From JBDLSY01 sp041170585 (lineage in GTDB: Bacteria; Pseudomonadota; Gammaproteobacteria; Burkholderiales; Burkholderiaceae_C): 64,000 nt of DNA. Both the position numbers and the translations under genes were made by a program. Of the stretch, positions 47,571 through 56,468 are shown one piece after another. The stretch covers positions 22,994 to 86,993 of the forward strand of contig JBEDNN010000059.1 of assembly GCA_041170585.1 (NCBI GenBank). Direction: 5' to 3'. The notes under the pieces are model-generated. The model did no database searches, had not been told where the DNA came from, and saw only the letters and a program-made list of their open reading frames with translations. How positions within the stretch are numbered: the first letter of the stretch is position 1; each line of letters starts with the position of its first letter.

Positions 47571-47825
47571 GTGAAGCTATTTTTAAATGTAAGAAAAATT
47601 ATATTATTAAGCATTGCCGCCGCAGGATTAAGTGCGTGTGTGGTTATTCCATCAGATGTTGAGGTGAATCAGCCACAAGTACACATACCGCCCACACCTT
47701 ACTATGTTGCACCTAGCCTAGGCTATGATTGGATGTTACATCCAAAAAAAGGCTGGGGGTGGCATCACCCTCATTATGGTTGGCATCATAAAAAAGAGTT
47801 TCGTCGTTATCGTAGACATCATTGA
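47571..47825 (+). CDS. small His/Trp-rich lipoprotein of unknown function
   Basis: 84 residues from a GTG preceded by a strong Shine-Dalgarno, AAGGAG, 8 bp upstream. The signal peptide ends in the lipobox LSAC (Cys22). The C terminus is rich in His, Trp, Gly and Arg (GWGWHHPHYGWHHKKEFRRY, then RRHH). Such short basic His-rich lipoproteins are common in proteobacteria, and some bind metals, but nothing here proves that. Its stop is 20 bp from the convergent end of the next gene. Confidence 0.78.
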   Translation: MKLFLNVRKIILLSIAAAGLSACVVIPSDVEVNQPQVHIPPTPYYVAPSLGYDWMLHPKKGWGWHHPHYGWHHKKEFRRYRRHH

Positions 47826-47844
47826 TTAATGCATCACCGAAAAG

Positions 47845-48960
47845 CTATTTTGTTGAAAATTCGGTGGATGCAATATTCATTAGTTCGTTCTCTAAACCAT
47901 CAATAGATGGATAAAGATCGGTATGGGATTTCAATTGATTTACTTTTCTTGTTTCATCATCAAGATTAGACACTAGGGACTTATAAAGGTCATTAATTTT
48001 TGTGCCCTCATTTTTACCAAGATAATGCAAAAACATACTTTTGACTTTTTCTTCTATCTCACTATCTAATGTGTTTGTTGAGATAATTAAAGTAACGAGT
48101 TCTTTCAAAGCCTTGTCTTCAGTACATAAAAATAATAAATCACCACATTTTCTATTCTTTGTAAACAAATCCGCCCAATACCAAGCAATAGTCATATCCC
48201 AAGCAGCATTTCTAATACCTTTAATTAACTTATCTTTGTCAGCACTTCTAATACCTTTAAGCATTTTTTTAATTCTTTTCTCTGAAAAATAAATTAACCC
48301 AAAAATTACAGCTGGGGCTGAAAAAATATAATCTTTGTGCATCCATTTTAAAAACGCTTCTATTTTTTCATATGGCTTACTATAAATAGTACTAATTTGA
48401 ATGCTTGCAAGTTTTAAGGTGAAGCCATAGTGTAACTTCCATCTAAAGTTATCCTCTCCTTTCAAGTTTGGAATTGGATTTACGTTAAAAGGTTTGATTA
48501 AGTTAGATGGAATTGAATATATTCTGCCTAAAGCAATGTCTATTAATATTTGATAAGGAAGATTATCAATACATTGGAATAACAAAAGTTCGTTCATGGC
48601 TTCATCGTAACTATTTGAATCCATGTATTCATATATTGCCGTCATTGGGTAAATTAAGCCATCAACGCTTTGAATAAAAGCCAACAAAGCAAACGCTATC
48701 TTTTGAGTATCAGTTATTTGACTCGTATCGTCTTTTTTTGCAAAAGAAATAATGTCGGAAAATATATTGCGGTCTAACAAAAAACTAAATTTATTTTTAT
48801 AAATATAAATTTGTTCACGATAATTTGAGTGGGAGTATTGATCAAATAAATCTTTTTGATAAATTGAACATATAACATTTTTTTCAGACAGCATTTGTTC
48901 TATCGCTTTAATATCATCATAATCTGTTTGATTAGTAGGATATTTAAAAAAATAATCCAT
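47845..48960 (-). CDS. hypothetical protein with possible PIN-like active site
   Basis: 371 residues that I do not recognise as a named family. Acidic residues in PIN-like spacing are visible: Asp63 in FSFLLDRNIFSDII, Glu111 in AIYEYMDS, Asp255 in NAAWDMTIAWYWADLF, and Asp282 in LFLCTEDKAL; the last two patterns resemble the ends of PIN nuclease domains. The N-terminal 60 residues and a helical C terminus (about 290-371) are extra. It starts 2 bp after the zapE stop, on the same strand. Its Ser/Lys/Ile-rich composition looks more AT-biased than its neighbours. PIN assignment is inference. Confidence 0.55.
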   Translation of the reverse strand: MDYFFKYPTNQTDYDDIKAIEQMLSEKNVICSIYQKDLFDQYSHSNYREQIYIYKNKFSFLLDRNIFSDIISFAKKDDTSQITDTQKIAFALLAFIQSVDGLIYPMTAIYEYMDSNSYDEAMNELLLFQCIDNLPYQILIDIALGRIYSIPSNLIKPFNVNPIPNLKGEDNFRWKLHYGFTLKLASIQISTIYSKPYEKIEAFLKWMHKDYIFSAPAVIFGLIYFSEKRIKKMLKGIRSADKDKLIKGIRNAAWDMTIAWYWADLFTKNRKCGDLLFLCTEDKALKELVTLIISTNTLDSEIEEKVKSMFLHYLGKNEGTKINDLYKSLVSNLDDETRKVNQLKSHTDLYPSIDGLENELMNIASTEFSTK

Positions 48961-48962
48961 AA

Positions 48963-50066
48963 TTACAAACTCACAGTAGCCCGTTGCTCGGTGTTGTAGT
49001 ATTCTTGGCTTTGCATCTCTATGATGCGGCTAACAGTACGGTGAAATTCGTTGGCAAACTGTCCTTCCAAATAAATATTTTCTGGTGTTGTGTCCGCCGA
49101 TATAATCAATTTGACTTTGTGGTCATAAAGCACATCAATTAACCATGTTAGTCGCCGTGCGCTAGAGGCTTGAGCAGGTTTTAACTGTGGTATACCCGTC
49201 AAAATAACGGTTTTAAATTGTGTAGCAATGTCTAAATAATCATTTTGAGACCTTGCAGTACTACATAGTTGCGTAAAATTACACCACAATATAACACCTG
49301 CCTTACGTTGTGCTGTGATGGTTCGGTTTTCAATCAATACTTCTGGTGTTTCATCTTGATGGTTGCTTAATTGATTAAACAATTCATTAATTTCAAGTTG
49401 TGCGTTAGAGTCATTCGGCGTCCAATACGTTTTAACTTGTTCTAAACTACGACGACGATAATCCACGCCTACATCAATATTAATCACATCTAAATGTTGT
49501 TTTAATAATGCAATGGCTGGCAATATTCGGTCACGGTGCAATCCATCAGGGTATAGCTTATCAGGTGCGTAATTACTAGTCATTACGAATATAACACCGT
49601 GTGCAAATAAGCGGTCTAGTAAGCGGTGTAAAATCATTGCATCAGCAATATCAGATACGTGAAATTCATCAAAACACAGTAATTGATATTTTTTTGCTAC
49701 GTTTTTAGCAACAATGTCTAACGGGTCTGCCGTACCTTTTAATTGCTCTAACTCACGGTGAATACTGCGCATAAACTCATGAAAATGAATTCGGGTTTTA
49801 CCTGACAAAATTATCATAGATTCGTAAAAACAATCCATAATAAAACTTTTACCACGCCCAACGCCACCCCATAACCATACACCCCGTGGTTTTTTTGGTG
49901 TATTAAAAAAATGCGTTACGATTGAAAAAATATTTTGCTTTTGTATATGTAGCTGATATAACTCGTCGTACATGGTTTGTAAGCGAACTATGCCTGCTTG
50001 TTGTGCTGAATCGGCGGTGTAAGAACGCTGGGCTAATAATTTATTATAATTATTGATGATATCCAT
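48963..50066 (-). CDS. zapE: ZapE (AFG1-like) cell-division ATPase
   Basis: 367 residues. Walker A is LWGGVGRGKSFIMDCF, Walker B LLCFDEFHVSDIADAM, with FVMTSNYAPDKLYPDGLHRDRILPAI, all diagnostic of the AFG1/ZapE ATPase family. ZapE associates with the Z ring late in division in E. coli and matters under low oxygen. A family A element lies 55 bp upstream of its start. The unknown 371-residue gene follows at a distance of 2 bp. Confidence 0.95.
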   Translation of the reverse strand: MDIINNYNKLLAQRSYTADSAQQAGIVRLQTMYDELYQLHIQKQNIFSIVTHFFNTPKKPRGVWLWGGVGRGKSFIMDCFYESMIILSGKTRIHFHEFMRSIHRELEQLKGTADPLDIVAKNVAKKYQLLCFDEFHVSDIADAMILHRLLDRLFAHGVIFVMTSNYAPDKLYPDGLHRDRILPAIALLKQHLDVINIDVGVDYRRRSLEQVKTYWTPNDSNAQLEINELFNQLSNHQDETPEVLIENRTITAQRKAGVILWCNFTQLCSTARSQNDYLDIATQFKTVILTGIPQLKPAQASSARRLTWLIDVLYDHKVKLIISADTTPENIYLEGQFANEFHRTVSRIIEMQSQEYYNTEQRATVSL

Positions 50067-50121
50067 GTGTAAATAATAGGTTGATAGTCTTGTTGATATT
50101 AGTGTTTTTATTAGTATTTAT

Positions 50122-50231
50122 GGCATTGCTACTTTAATATGGTTAAAGTATATATTTCTAAAATTTTCTTAGCAAAATAAAGCTTGCCTAAGATAAAAAA
50201 CACAATAACTATTTTTTTAAGTAGCAATACC
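50122..50231 (+). mobile_element. family A MITE-like element (copy A5)
   Basis: 110 bp with ends GGCATTGCTACTTTAA and TTAAGTAGCAATACC and an exact 8-bp flanking duplication GTATTTAT (50114-50121 and 50232-50239). It lies between zapE and recO. It is nearly identical to A3 inside the element, apart from a few bases near the right end and one base in the middle, so both moved recently. Confidence 0.95.
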
Positions 50232-50325
50232 GTATTTATATTTATATTTATATTAGACTTTTTCAAAATTCAAAGATTTTTTGTTAAATAAAATTTTAAA
50301 AACGTCTATTAATCAACGTAAGTCT

Positions 50326-51063
50326 TTAAAGCGTTTCTAATTCTTGCCATATAACGCGAGTAGATAAAGTATGGCCGTGTAAGGCTTTAGCCAACATACT
50401 ACGCATAGCTAAACGCAATGATGTTTTAGCGTTATAGCTAGGGTGGGCTATTGATGCTTTAGTAACACTGTGTGTAACATTAGCCAAATTAAGTAATAAC
50501 TCACCTTGTAAACACCAAGATTCGTGGATGCTAGGGCAGGTTTCACGCCAGCCGTTGTTTTCATCTAAGCTGTAAAACAATTGTGGATTGAGTGGTTTGT
50601 CATAAGCATCTAGTTGTTTGTCGGGCCATAACCCTAAATTAAACAGTAACTGATATTCAAATTGACGCAAAATAGGTGAAATATCTTGTTCAGCGGTATA
50701 GTTGGCAAACATTTGAATCGCATGATGATATGCTTTAAATATAAGTGGGGCAGGGTCATCTTCACCTAAACTGTATAAACATAATTCGCTTAAATACCAC
50801 GCTGGCAAAATATGTGCAGGGTGTAGCGGGTTTAAGGCATACACCCAGTGTGCTTGAGTAATGTGTTTGGTATTTGATTTACCTGTAAATTCAATATTAA
50901 CGGCATTAAAAGGTTCTAGCAGCCCACGTAATAATGAATGGGGTCTTTTTGCACCTTTGGCAATTAGTTTAATACGTCCAAATTCTTGTGTTAATACATC
51001 AACTAGCAAACTGGTTTCTCGCCAAGAGCGGGTGTGTAAAATATACGCCAATGTCGTGGCCAT
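50326..51063 (-). CDS. recO: DNA repair protein RecO
   Basis: 245 residues. The N-terminal OB fold starts AYILHTRSWRETSLLVDVLTQEFGRIKLIAKGAKRP, typical of RecO, and a helical C-terminal domain contains LYSLGEDDPAPLIFKAYHHA and FEYQLLFNLGLWPD. The zinc-finger cysteines of some RecO proteins are not obvious. RecO loads RecA at gaps with RecR. It follows era by 3 bp, the conserved rnc-era-recO order, so it is surely in the same operon. Confidence 0.92.
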   Translation of the reverse strand: MATTLAYILHTRSWRETSLLVDVLTQEFGRIKLIAKGAKRPHSLLRGLLEPFNAVNIEFTGKSNTKHITQAHWVYALNPLHPAHILPAWYLSELCLYSLGEDDPAPLIFKAYHHAIQMFANYTAEQDISPILRQFEYQLLFNLGLWPDKQLDAYDKPLNPQLFYSLDENNGWRETCPSIHESWCLQGELLLNLANVTHSVTKASIAHPSYNAKTSLRLAMRSMLAKALHGHTLSTRVIWQELETL

Positions 51064-51066
51064 AGC

Positions 51067-52092
51067 TTACATGGACTCCTCAATACCCAATGATTTAAGG
51101 CTGCTTGAGTTTTCACGCCAATTAGTGCGTACTTTTACCCATACTTCTAAATATATTTTACAATTTAACAATTGCTCTAAATCTTGCCGTGATTCTGTGG
51201 CAATACGCTTCATACGTTCGCCTTTATTGCCTAGCACAATCATTTTATGGCCTTCTCGTTCTACCCATACCGCTGCAAAAATACGTTTTAATCCGATACC
51301 TGTGGGTTTACCTTGTTTGTCTTTAGCGATTTCATCTTCCCATTTTTCAATTTCTACAGCGCAGCCAAAAGGAATTTCATCACCTACTAAACGAAATAAT
51401 TTTTCACGAATACGCTCTGCGGCTAAAAAGCGTTCATTACGGTCAGTTAAAGTATCTTCATCAAATTGTCTAGAGGCTTTGGGTAATTGTGCTGCAATCG
51501 CTTCCAGTAAAGGTGTTAGGCCTTGATTTTTTTTTGCTGATACGGGTACATAAGCGGTAGCAGGTAATTGTTCTGATAAACGTTGCACAAATGGCAACAG
51601 TTCATGAATATTATCTACTTTATCAGTTTTATTAATAGCAACAATTAAAGGTAAATCAGGTGGCAATAAAGCAAATACTTGTTTATCAGCTAATCCGTAG
51701 CGGCCTGCTTCCAGTACTAAAACGGCTGCTTCAACCCCTGTAATAGATTGGGTGACTGTACGGTTCATCACTTGGTTCATTGCACCCGTATGCTGGGTTT
51801 GAAACCCTGGTGTATCCGCGAATGCAATCTGAAAGTTTGTTTGAGTGACTATCCCTAAAATACGGTGTCGTGTCGTCTGTGGTTTAGCACTGGTAATGCT
51901 TAAGTGTTCGCCTAATAAAGCATTGAGTAAACTAGATTTACCCACATTAGGCCGACCAATAATCGCTACTGTTCCAAAAACGTGGTTAGGATTTATTATT
52001 TCCGACTCTGCATTGGGTAAATTATTAAATTCAACGGGTGACGAAAAGTGTGTATTAATTAAATGCGTTGATGATTGTTTAGAGCTGGACAT
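51067..52092 (-). CDS. era: Era GTPase
   Basis: 341 residues. G1 is GRPNVGKSSLLNALLG, G2/G3 ADTPGFQTQ, G4 AINKTDKV and G5 VPVSAKKNQG. The C-terminal KH domain is at about residues 245-330 (RIREKLFRLVGDEIPFG, CAVEIEKWEDE, GHKMIVLGNKGERMKRI). Era helps 16S rRNA maturation and 30S assembly. A Ser/Asn-rich N-terminal extension of about 35 residues is longer than in E. coli Era (301). It lies between rnc and recO. Confidence 0.96.
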   Translation of the reverse strand: MSSSKQSSTHLINTHFSSPVEFNNLPNAESEIINPNHVFGTVAIIGRPNVGKSSLLNALLGEHLSITSAKPQTTRHRILGIVTQTNFQIAFADTPGFQTQHTGAMNQVMNRTVTQSITGVEAAVLVLEAGRYGLADKQVFALLPPDLPLIVAINKTDKVDNIHELLPFVQRLSEQLPATAYVPVSAKKNQGLTPLLEAIAAQLPKASRQFDEDTLTDRNERFLAAERIREKLFRLVGDEIPFGCAVEIEKWEDEIAKDKQGKPTGIGLKRIFAAVWVEREGHKMIVLGNKGERMKRIATESRQDLEQLLNCKIYLEVWVKVRTNWRENSSSLKSLGIEESM

Positions 52093-52208
52093 ATTAATTC
52101 AGTATTTAATAAATTAGGGTTATTATTTAATTTAATTAATTATTAAGTATTAATTAATTAATTTTATTATTTGGTTTTATTATTTAAGATTAATAAACTG
52201 GGTAATAA

Positions 52209-52931
52209 TTATGGTTTAGATTTAATTTTTTTAGTGCGTAATGCCTGTTTGCTAGGCATATCAAGCCGTAAAGATAAAATTTCAGCGGCCGCTGCTTGCT
52301 CGGCTAGTTTTCGGCTAACCCCACGGCCTTTGGCTTCTATATTCCAAACATCAACACGGCAGAGTACTTCAAAAAACTGTTGGTGTTGTGCGCCTTTAAT
52401 GGTCGTTATTGTGTAATCAGGTAGCGTTAATTGGCTTGCTTGTAAAATTTCTTGTAATTTTGATTTTGGATCTTTTTGCTGATGTCCTGGTTCAAAACAG
52501 TTTAACAAAGGCTTGTATAAACGAGCGATTAATAGCGCTACAGTGTCATAGTTACTGTCTAAAAAAATAGCCCCTAAAACTGATTCAACCATATCTGCCA
52601 TCATAGAGGGGCGGGTTCTGCCGCCACTATGTAATTCACCTTCACCTAAACGCATACAATTTGATATGCGCAAAGTGATTGCAATTTGATGCAAGGTATC
52701 TTGACAGACTAAACGTGCGCGTGAACGAGATAAATCACCTTCATTAGTAGAAGGATAGTCTACAAATAATAATTGCGTAATAGCTAAGTTTAAAACGGTA
52801 TCACCTAAAAATTCTAACCGTTCATTGTGTTCTACCGCATAACTGCGGTGTGTAAGGGCTTGTAGCAATAACCAAGGCTGACGAAATGAATACCCTAAAA
52901 GAGTCTGTAAATTTAGTAAATTAGCATTCAT
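52209..52931 (-). CDS. rnc: ribonuclease III
   Basis: 240 residues. The RNase III signature is HNERLEFLGDTVLNLA, and the downstream acidic stretch ADMVESVLGAIFLDS supplies the other metal ligands. The dsRNA-binding domain is C-terminal (PKSKLQEILQASQLTLPDYTI, then GRGVSRKLAEQAAAAEIL). It processes rRNA precursors and structured mRNAs. It heads the rnc-era-recO group, with a 116-bp AT-rich gap to era. Confidence 0.96.
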   Translation of the reverse strand: MNANLLNLQTLLGYSFRQPWLLLQALTHRSYAVEHNERLEFLGDTVLNLAITQLLFVDYPSTNEGDLSRSRARLVCQDTLHQIAITLRISNCMRLGEGELHSGGRTRPSMMADMVESVLGAIFLDSNYDTVALLIARLYKPLLNCFEPGHQQKDPKSKLQEILQASQLTLPDYTITTIKGAQHQQFFEVLCRVDVWNIEAKGRGVSRKLAEQAAAAEILSLRLDMPSKQALRTKKIKSKP

Positions 52932-53201
52932 TAAAATTAAGTACTTTAAAAAACATCAATCAAAAAATTAATAAAAACAAAAACATCAATAAAAAATTAA
53001 CAAATAAACAACAAATAAATAACAAATTAAATATTAATAAACAGTAAATATTAATAAATAGTAAATATTAAATTAAGCAGTAACTAGATTCGTAGTTATT
53101 GCTTAATTTGTACAACACTTAGGAGTAATTTCTAATAACTGCGTAATTATTTAATGCTTTAATGCTTAGAGTAGTAATGATTTTAGATTATTAATAAGTA
53201 G

Positions 53202-53588
53202 TTATTGGCGTACCAATTCTTTACCTGAAAATTTAAATAAAATATTTACAGGACCTGCAATATGAATTGTTTTATCATAAGCAAAGCTAACAGTAGTAAC
53301 GCCTTCATTATTATTAATAGTTAAATCTTTGCTACTCACACTATCAACATAACTTGCTTGTACGCTTTTATTGAACGAATTAATAATTGAGTTGGTATCT
53401 CCTCCTTCTTTAGCCGCAGTCGCTAAAGATTTTTTGACTTCATAATACTCAAAGACAGGAGGGACGCATTTTGTAGCCAATAAAAAAAGAGAACCAAAAA
53501 TAGTAACCCAAAATAATAAAATTAAAAGAGACATTCCACGTTGTTTATTAAAATTAGGCTGATACGGTGAAGGGGTTAATTTTTTCAT
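53202..53588 (-). CDS. DUF4845 pilin-like membrane protein
   Basis: 128 residues. An N-terminal segment RGMSLLILLFWVTIFGSLFLL resembles a type IV pilin-like start, followed by a short periplasmic domain (about 40-128). The position upstream of rnc fits DUF4845 proteins, which usually sit between lepB and rnc in beta- and gammaproteobacteria; here no lepB lies upstream and the gap to rnc is about 270 bp. Function unknown. Confidence 0.75.
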   Translation of the reverse strand: MKKLTPSPYQPNFNKQRGMSLLILLFWVTIFGSLFLLATKCVPPVFEYYEVKKSLATAAKEGGDTNSIINSFNKSVQASYVDSVSSKDLTINNNEGVTTVSFAYDKTIHIAGPVNILFKFSGKELVRQ

Positions 53589-54001
53589 AAAATTCCTTGT
53601 AGGCGGTATAAAAATATTTAAATTAATATTTAAATTAATATATTTAATATTAATTGAGTATTAATTTTGATAGTATTACTTAAATATAAAATGTTACACG
53701 TAAAATAGTTGCCGCTAAAATTATCTAAAAATAATAATATTTTGAATTTTAAGATTAATTTATGGTCAATAAAATTATGTATATTCTAAACATCTCTATT
53801 ATAGAGGCGTAAAAGAATGCTTTAAAATGACGGCAACTTGAATTAAGTTAATTCAAGTCAATGTTAAGTTAATTCAAGTCAATGTTGATACATTTAATAT
53901 ATTTATTGTTTATTAAATTACTAAATTACTAAATTATTAAGTTATTAAGTTATTAAATATAAGTATCAGTCATCATTTTAAATTTAAATAAAGGCAATAT
54001 T
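53589..54001. other. 413-bp divergent spacer with a 21-bp duplication
   Basis: I see no gene here. It contains a perfect palindrome CTTGAATTAAGTTAATTCAAG (53837-53857) overlapping two exact head-to-tail 21-bp copies of AAGTTAATTCAAGTCAATGTT (53845-53865 and 53866-53886), in AT-rich sequence. It must contain the promoters of the DUF4845 gene and the OmpA-like gene. Confidence 0.7.
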
Positions 54002-54622
54002 ATGAGTGATTCAAATAAAGATTCAAAAAAAGCAGGTTTTTTTTCGTCATTAGGGTTTTTAGCAGCAGGTATGGCCGTTGCGGCAGGTGCTTATTTTTTA
54101 GCAAAGCCGGTTCATCAACTTGAAACGACTACAAAAGAGGCCGTTACAGAGACTAAAGTAGTTGAAAGTACAACAGTTGAGAACACCCTAAATTTACAAA
54201 ATAGTCATGAGCATAAAAGTGAAGGGCATGTAGGTGAAGCGCATGCAGTCATTCAAGTACCTGAAAAAAATATAACAGCGAATGATACTACACCAATGCC
54301 TGCCGCCTATCAATCTGATGCACAAATATTTTTTGCAGTGAGTCAATCAACGCTATCAGTAGATGCACAAAAATCATTGGCCGTTGTTGTAGATAAAATG
54401 AAAGCCAATACAACAACTAAAGCATTTTTATCAGGTTATACCGATGCTACAGGCAATAAAATTCAAAATGAATTACTTGCTAAAGAACGCGCAAAATCAG
54501 TACGTAACTTTTTACGCAAAGCAGGTGTAAATGATGCACGTATTGAAATGTTAAAGCCAGAAACGTTAGTGGGTTCATCTAACACTAATATAGCGCGTCG
54601 TGTTGAGGTTACTGTAAAGTAG
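54002..54622 (+). CDS. OmpA-domain peptidoglycan-binding protein
   Basis: 206 residues. One N-terminal hydrophobic segment (about 14-34, FFSSLGFLAAGMAVAAGAYFLA), a Thr/Glu-rich linker, and a C-terminal OmpA domain at about 105-205: IFFAVSQSTLSVDAQKSL, FLSGYTDATGNKIQNELLAKERAKSVRNFL and ARRVEVTV. The domain binds meso-diaminopimelate in peptidoglycan. The N-terminal region seems an uncleaved anchor, so this is probably an inner-membrane protein, unlike true OmpA. Confidence 0.85.
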   Translation: MSDSNKDSKKAGFFSSLGFLAAGMAVAAGAYFLAKPVHQLETTTKEAVTETKVVESTTVENTLNLQNSHEHKSEGHVGEAHAVIQVPEKNITANDTTPMPAAYQSDAQIFFAVSQSTLSVDAQKSLAVVVDKMKANTTTKAFLSGYTDATGNKIQNELLAKERAKSVRNFLRKAGVNDARIEMLKPETLVGSSNTNIARRVEVTVK

Positions 54623-54746
54623 TTAATTTTAGACCGTTATTTGTGTACAGTTGATACGTATTATTGACGGATTTTAATTTTGCTAAAACTGAACCATTAA
54701 ACAATGAGTAAATATTTACTAAATGTTTAATGGTTAGTAAATTGGT

Positions 54747-54802
54747 TAATAAATAATAAATAATAAATAATAAATAATAAATAATAAATAATAAATAATA
54801 AA
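54747..54802. repeat. 7-bp tandem repeat (TAATAAA unit), eight copies
   Basis: Eight exact head-to-tail copies of a 7-bp unit lie between the OmpA-like and BON-domain genes, ending about 50 bp before the BON start. The unit is the same sequence class as the array at 2882-2914. Confidence 0.92.
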
Positions 54803-54853
54803 TATATTGATTTTCGCAGATTTTTAATTTGATTTTTTAATAAATAAAGCACA

Positions 54854-55507
54854 ATGGCCCATTTAAATATTCAGCTTATCCGCTCACTTCAACGTAACTT
54901 TCAATATAATTTGAGGTGTTTTTTTCAAACTTTTACAAAAAATATTGTAATGATACTTGTCATAGTATCCTCAATGTATCAGCTTACTGGCTGCACAGAG
55001 ATACTGGCATCGGCGGTTTCTATGGACAGACGCGATGTCAATTCAAGTGTTGAGGACAGTAAAATTAAATACAAAGTCAGTCAATTGATGCGTAAATCAT
55101 TCCCAAAATCAAATATTAATGTAGAGGTATTTAACCATAATGTATTATTGACTGGTGAAGTGTACAGCTTAGCTGAAGGTCAAAATGCAGCCAATTTAGC
55201 ACGCAGCGTTGCTAATGTACGCAATTTAAATAATGAATTAGCGGTAGGTGAACCGTCTAAATTAGCTGACCGTGCAAGAGATGTTGCATTAACAGCCAAA
55301 GTTAAAGCCTATTTGATAGAAGATCGTCTGTTAGATTCTGGGGCATTTATTGTAACAACAGAGCGTAGTAACGTATATTTACAAGGACGTGTGACTCAGT
55401 TAGAGGCTGAACGTGCAGCTGCTATTATTCGCAATATAGCGGGTGTTCGTCAAGTCGTTAAAGTACTTGACTATTTAAGTGATGAAGAATTTAAACGTTT
55501 ACGCTAG
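54854..55507 (+). CDS. BON-domain lipoprotein (OsmY/DolP-like)
   Basis: 217 residues. Two BON domains are visible, at about 70-135 (KIKYKVSQLMRKSFPKSNIN, VLLTGEVYSLAEGQNAANLARSV) and 145-215 (VALTAKVKAYLIEDRLLDS, VYLQGRVTQLEAERAAAIIRNI). The lipobox is LTGC with Cys47; the ATG at 54854 leaves a long N-terminal stretch, and an internal start at 54950 (MILVIVSSMYQL) gives a normal signal peptide. DolP-type proteins act in outer-membrane integrity. Alone on this strand next to tyrA. Confidence 0.85.
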   Translation: MAHLNIQLIRSLQRNFQYNLRCFFQTFTKNIVMILVIVSSMYQLTGCTEILASAVSMDRRDVNSSVEDSKIKYKVSQLMRKSFPKSNINVEVFNHNVLLTGEVYSLAEGQNAANLARSVANVRNLNNELAVGEPSKLADRARDVALTAKVKAYLIEDRLLDSGAFIVTTERSNVYLQGRVTQLEAERAAAIIRNIAGVRQVVKVLDYLSDEEFKRLR

Positions 55508-55589
55508 GGCTAAATTCTATTATTTTTAAATTATTTTTTTAAATTATTATTCTTAAATTATATTTTTAAATTTTTTATAAAGGTTAGAC

Positions 55590-56468
55590 ATGTTTAATAA
55601 AGTAGCGATTATCGGGGTTGGCTTAATGGGAGGTTCATTGGCTGCTGCAATAAAAGCCAAAAAATTAGCCTCGCATATTATCGGGATTGGTCGCCAACAA
55701 AACACATTAAACGAAGCATTAGCACTAGGCTTAGTTGATAGCGTTAGTTTAGATATAAAAGCGGTATTTGATTGCGACTTAATCGTGTTGTGTATGCCTG
55801 TTGCACAAATTGAAAATACTTTGCTTACTATGTATCCTCATTTAACATCAACTGTGTTAATAACCGATGTAGGCAGTACTAAGCAAGATGTGGTGATGGC
55901 TGCCAAACGAGTACTAGGTGATGGTTCATCAAAACAAGATAAAATCAGACAGTTTATTCCTGCACACCCTATTGCGGGGAAAGCTCAACACGGCCCAACC
56001 GCTGCCGATGCGAATTTATATGTTAATAAGCGGGTAATTATTACGCCTTTGCCTGAAAATACACCAGAGGCATTGTTGCAAATAATTAACTTATGGAAAC
56101 TAATTGGTGCACACACTAGCCAAATGTCTCCGTTACATCACGATACAATATTTGCCAGTGTTAGCCATTTACCGCATTTATTGGCTTACGCTTTAGTGGC
56201 ACAAATTACTCAAAGCGAAGATGCTCAAGTTAAATTTAGCCACGCGGGTGCAGGATTCAGAGATTTTACGCGTATTGCTGCCAGTAGTCCTGAAATGTGG
56301 CGCGATATTTTTTTTGCAAATAAAAACGCATTATTAAATGATTTACGTACGTATCAAGCGGTTTTAGACGCAATGGCATCAATGTTAATTACAAATAATG
56401 TAGCTGGTTTAGAATCAATGATTACTAAAGCAGCCACAACGCGACAATTGTGGGACGATCAATTATGA
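55590..56468 (+). CDS. tyrA: prephenate dehydrogenase
   Basis: 292 residues. The NAD-binding fingerprint is VAIIGVGLMGGSLAAAIK, with VLCMPVAQIE and VLITDVGSTKQDVVMAA, and the substrate region has FIPAHPIAGKAQHGP and FASVSHLPHLLAYAL. There is no ACT or chorismate-mutase domain. It oxidises prephenate toward tyrosine. It converges on cysS and overlaps its stop by 6 bp. Confidence 0.93.
   Translation: MFNKVAIIGVGLMGGSLAAAIKAKKLASHIIGIGRQQNTLNEALALGLVDSVSLDIKAVFDCDLIVLCMPVAQIENTLLTMYPHLTSTVLITDVGSTKQDVVMAAKRVLGDGSSKQDKIRQFIPAHPIAGKAQHGPTAADANLYVNKRVIITPLPENTPEALLQIINLWKLIGAHTSQMSPLHHDTIFASVSHLPHLLAYALVAQITQSEDAQVKFSHAGAGFRDFTRIAASSPEMWRDIFFANKNALLNDLRTYQAVLDAMASMLITNNVAGLESMITKAATTRQLWDDQL

Noticed and set aside
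54747..54802. Possible CRISPR array (regular repeats)
   Set aside because: The 7-bp units are directly abutting without unique spacers, and no cas gene is in the window. The same holds for the other arrays.
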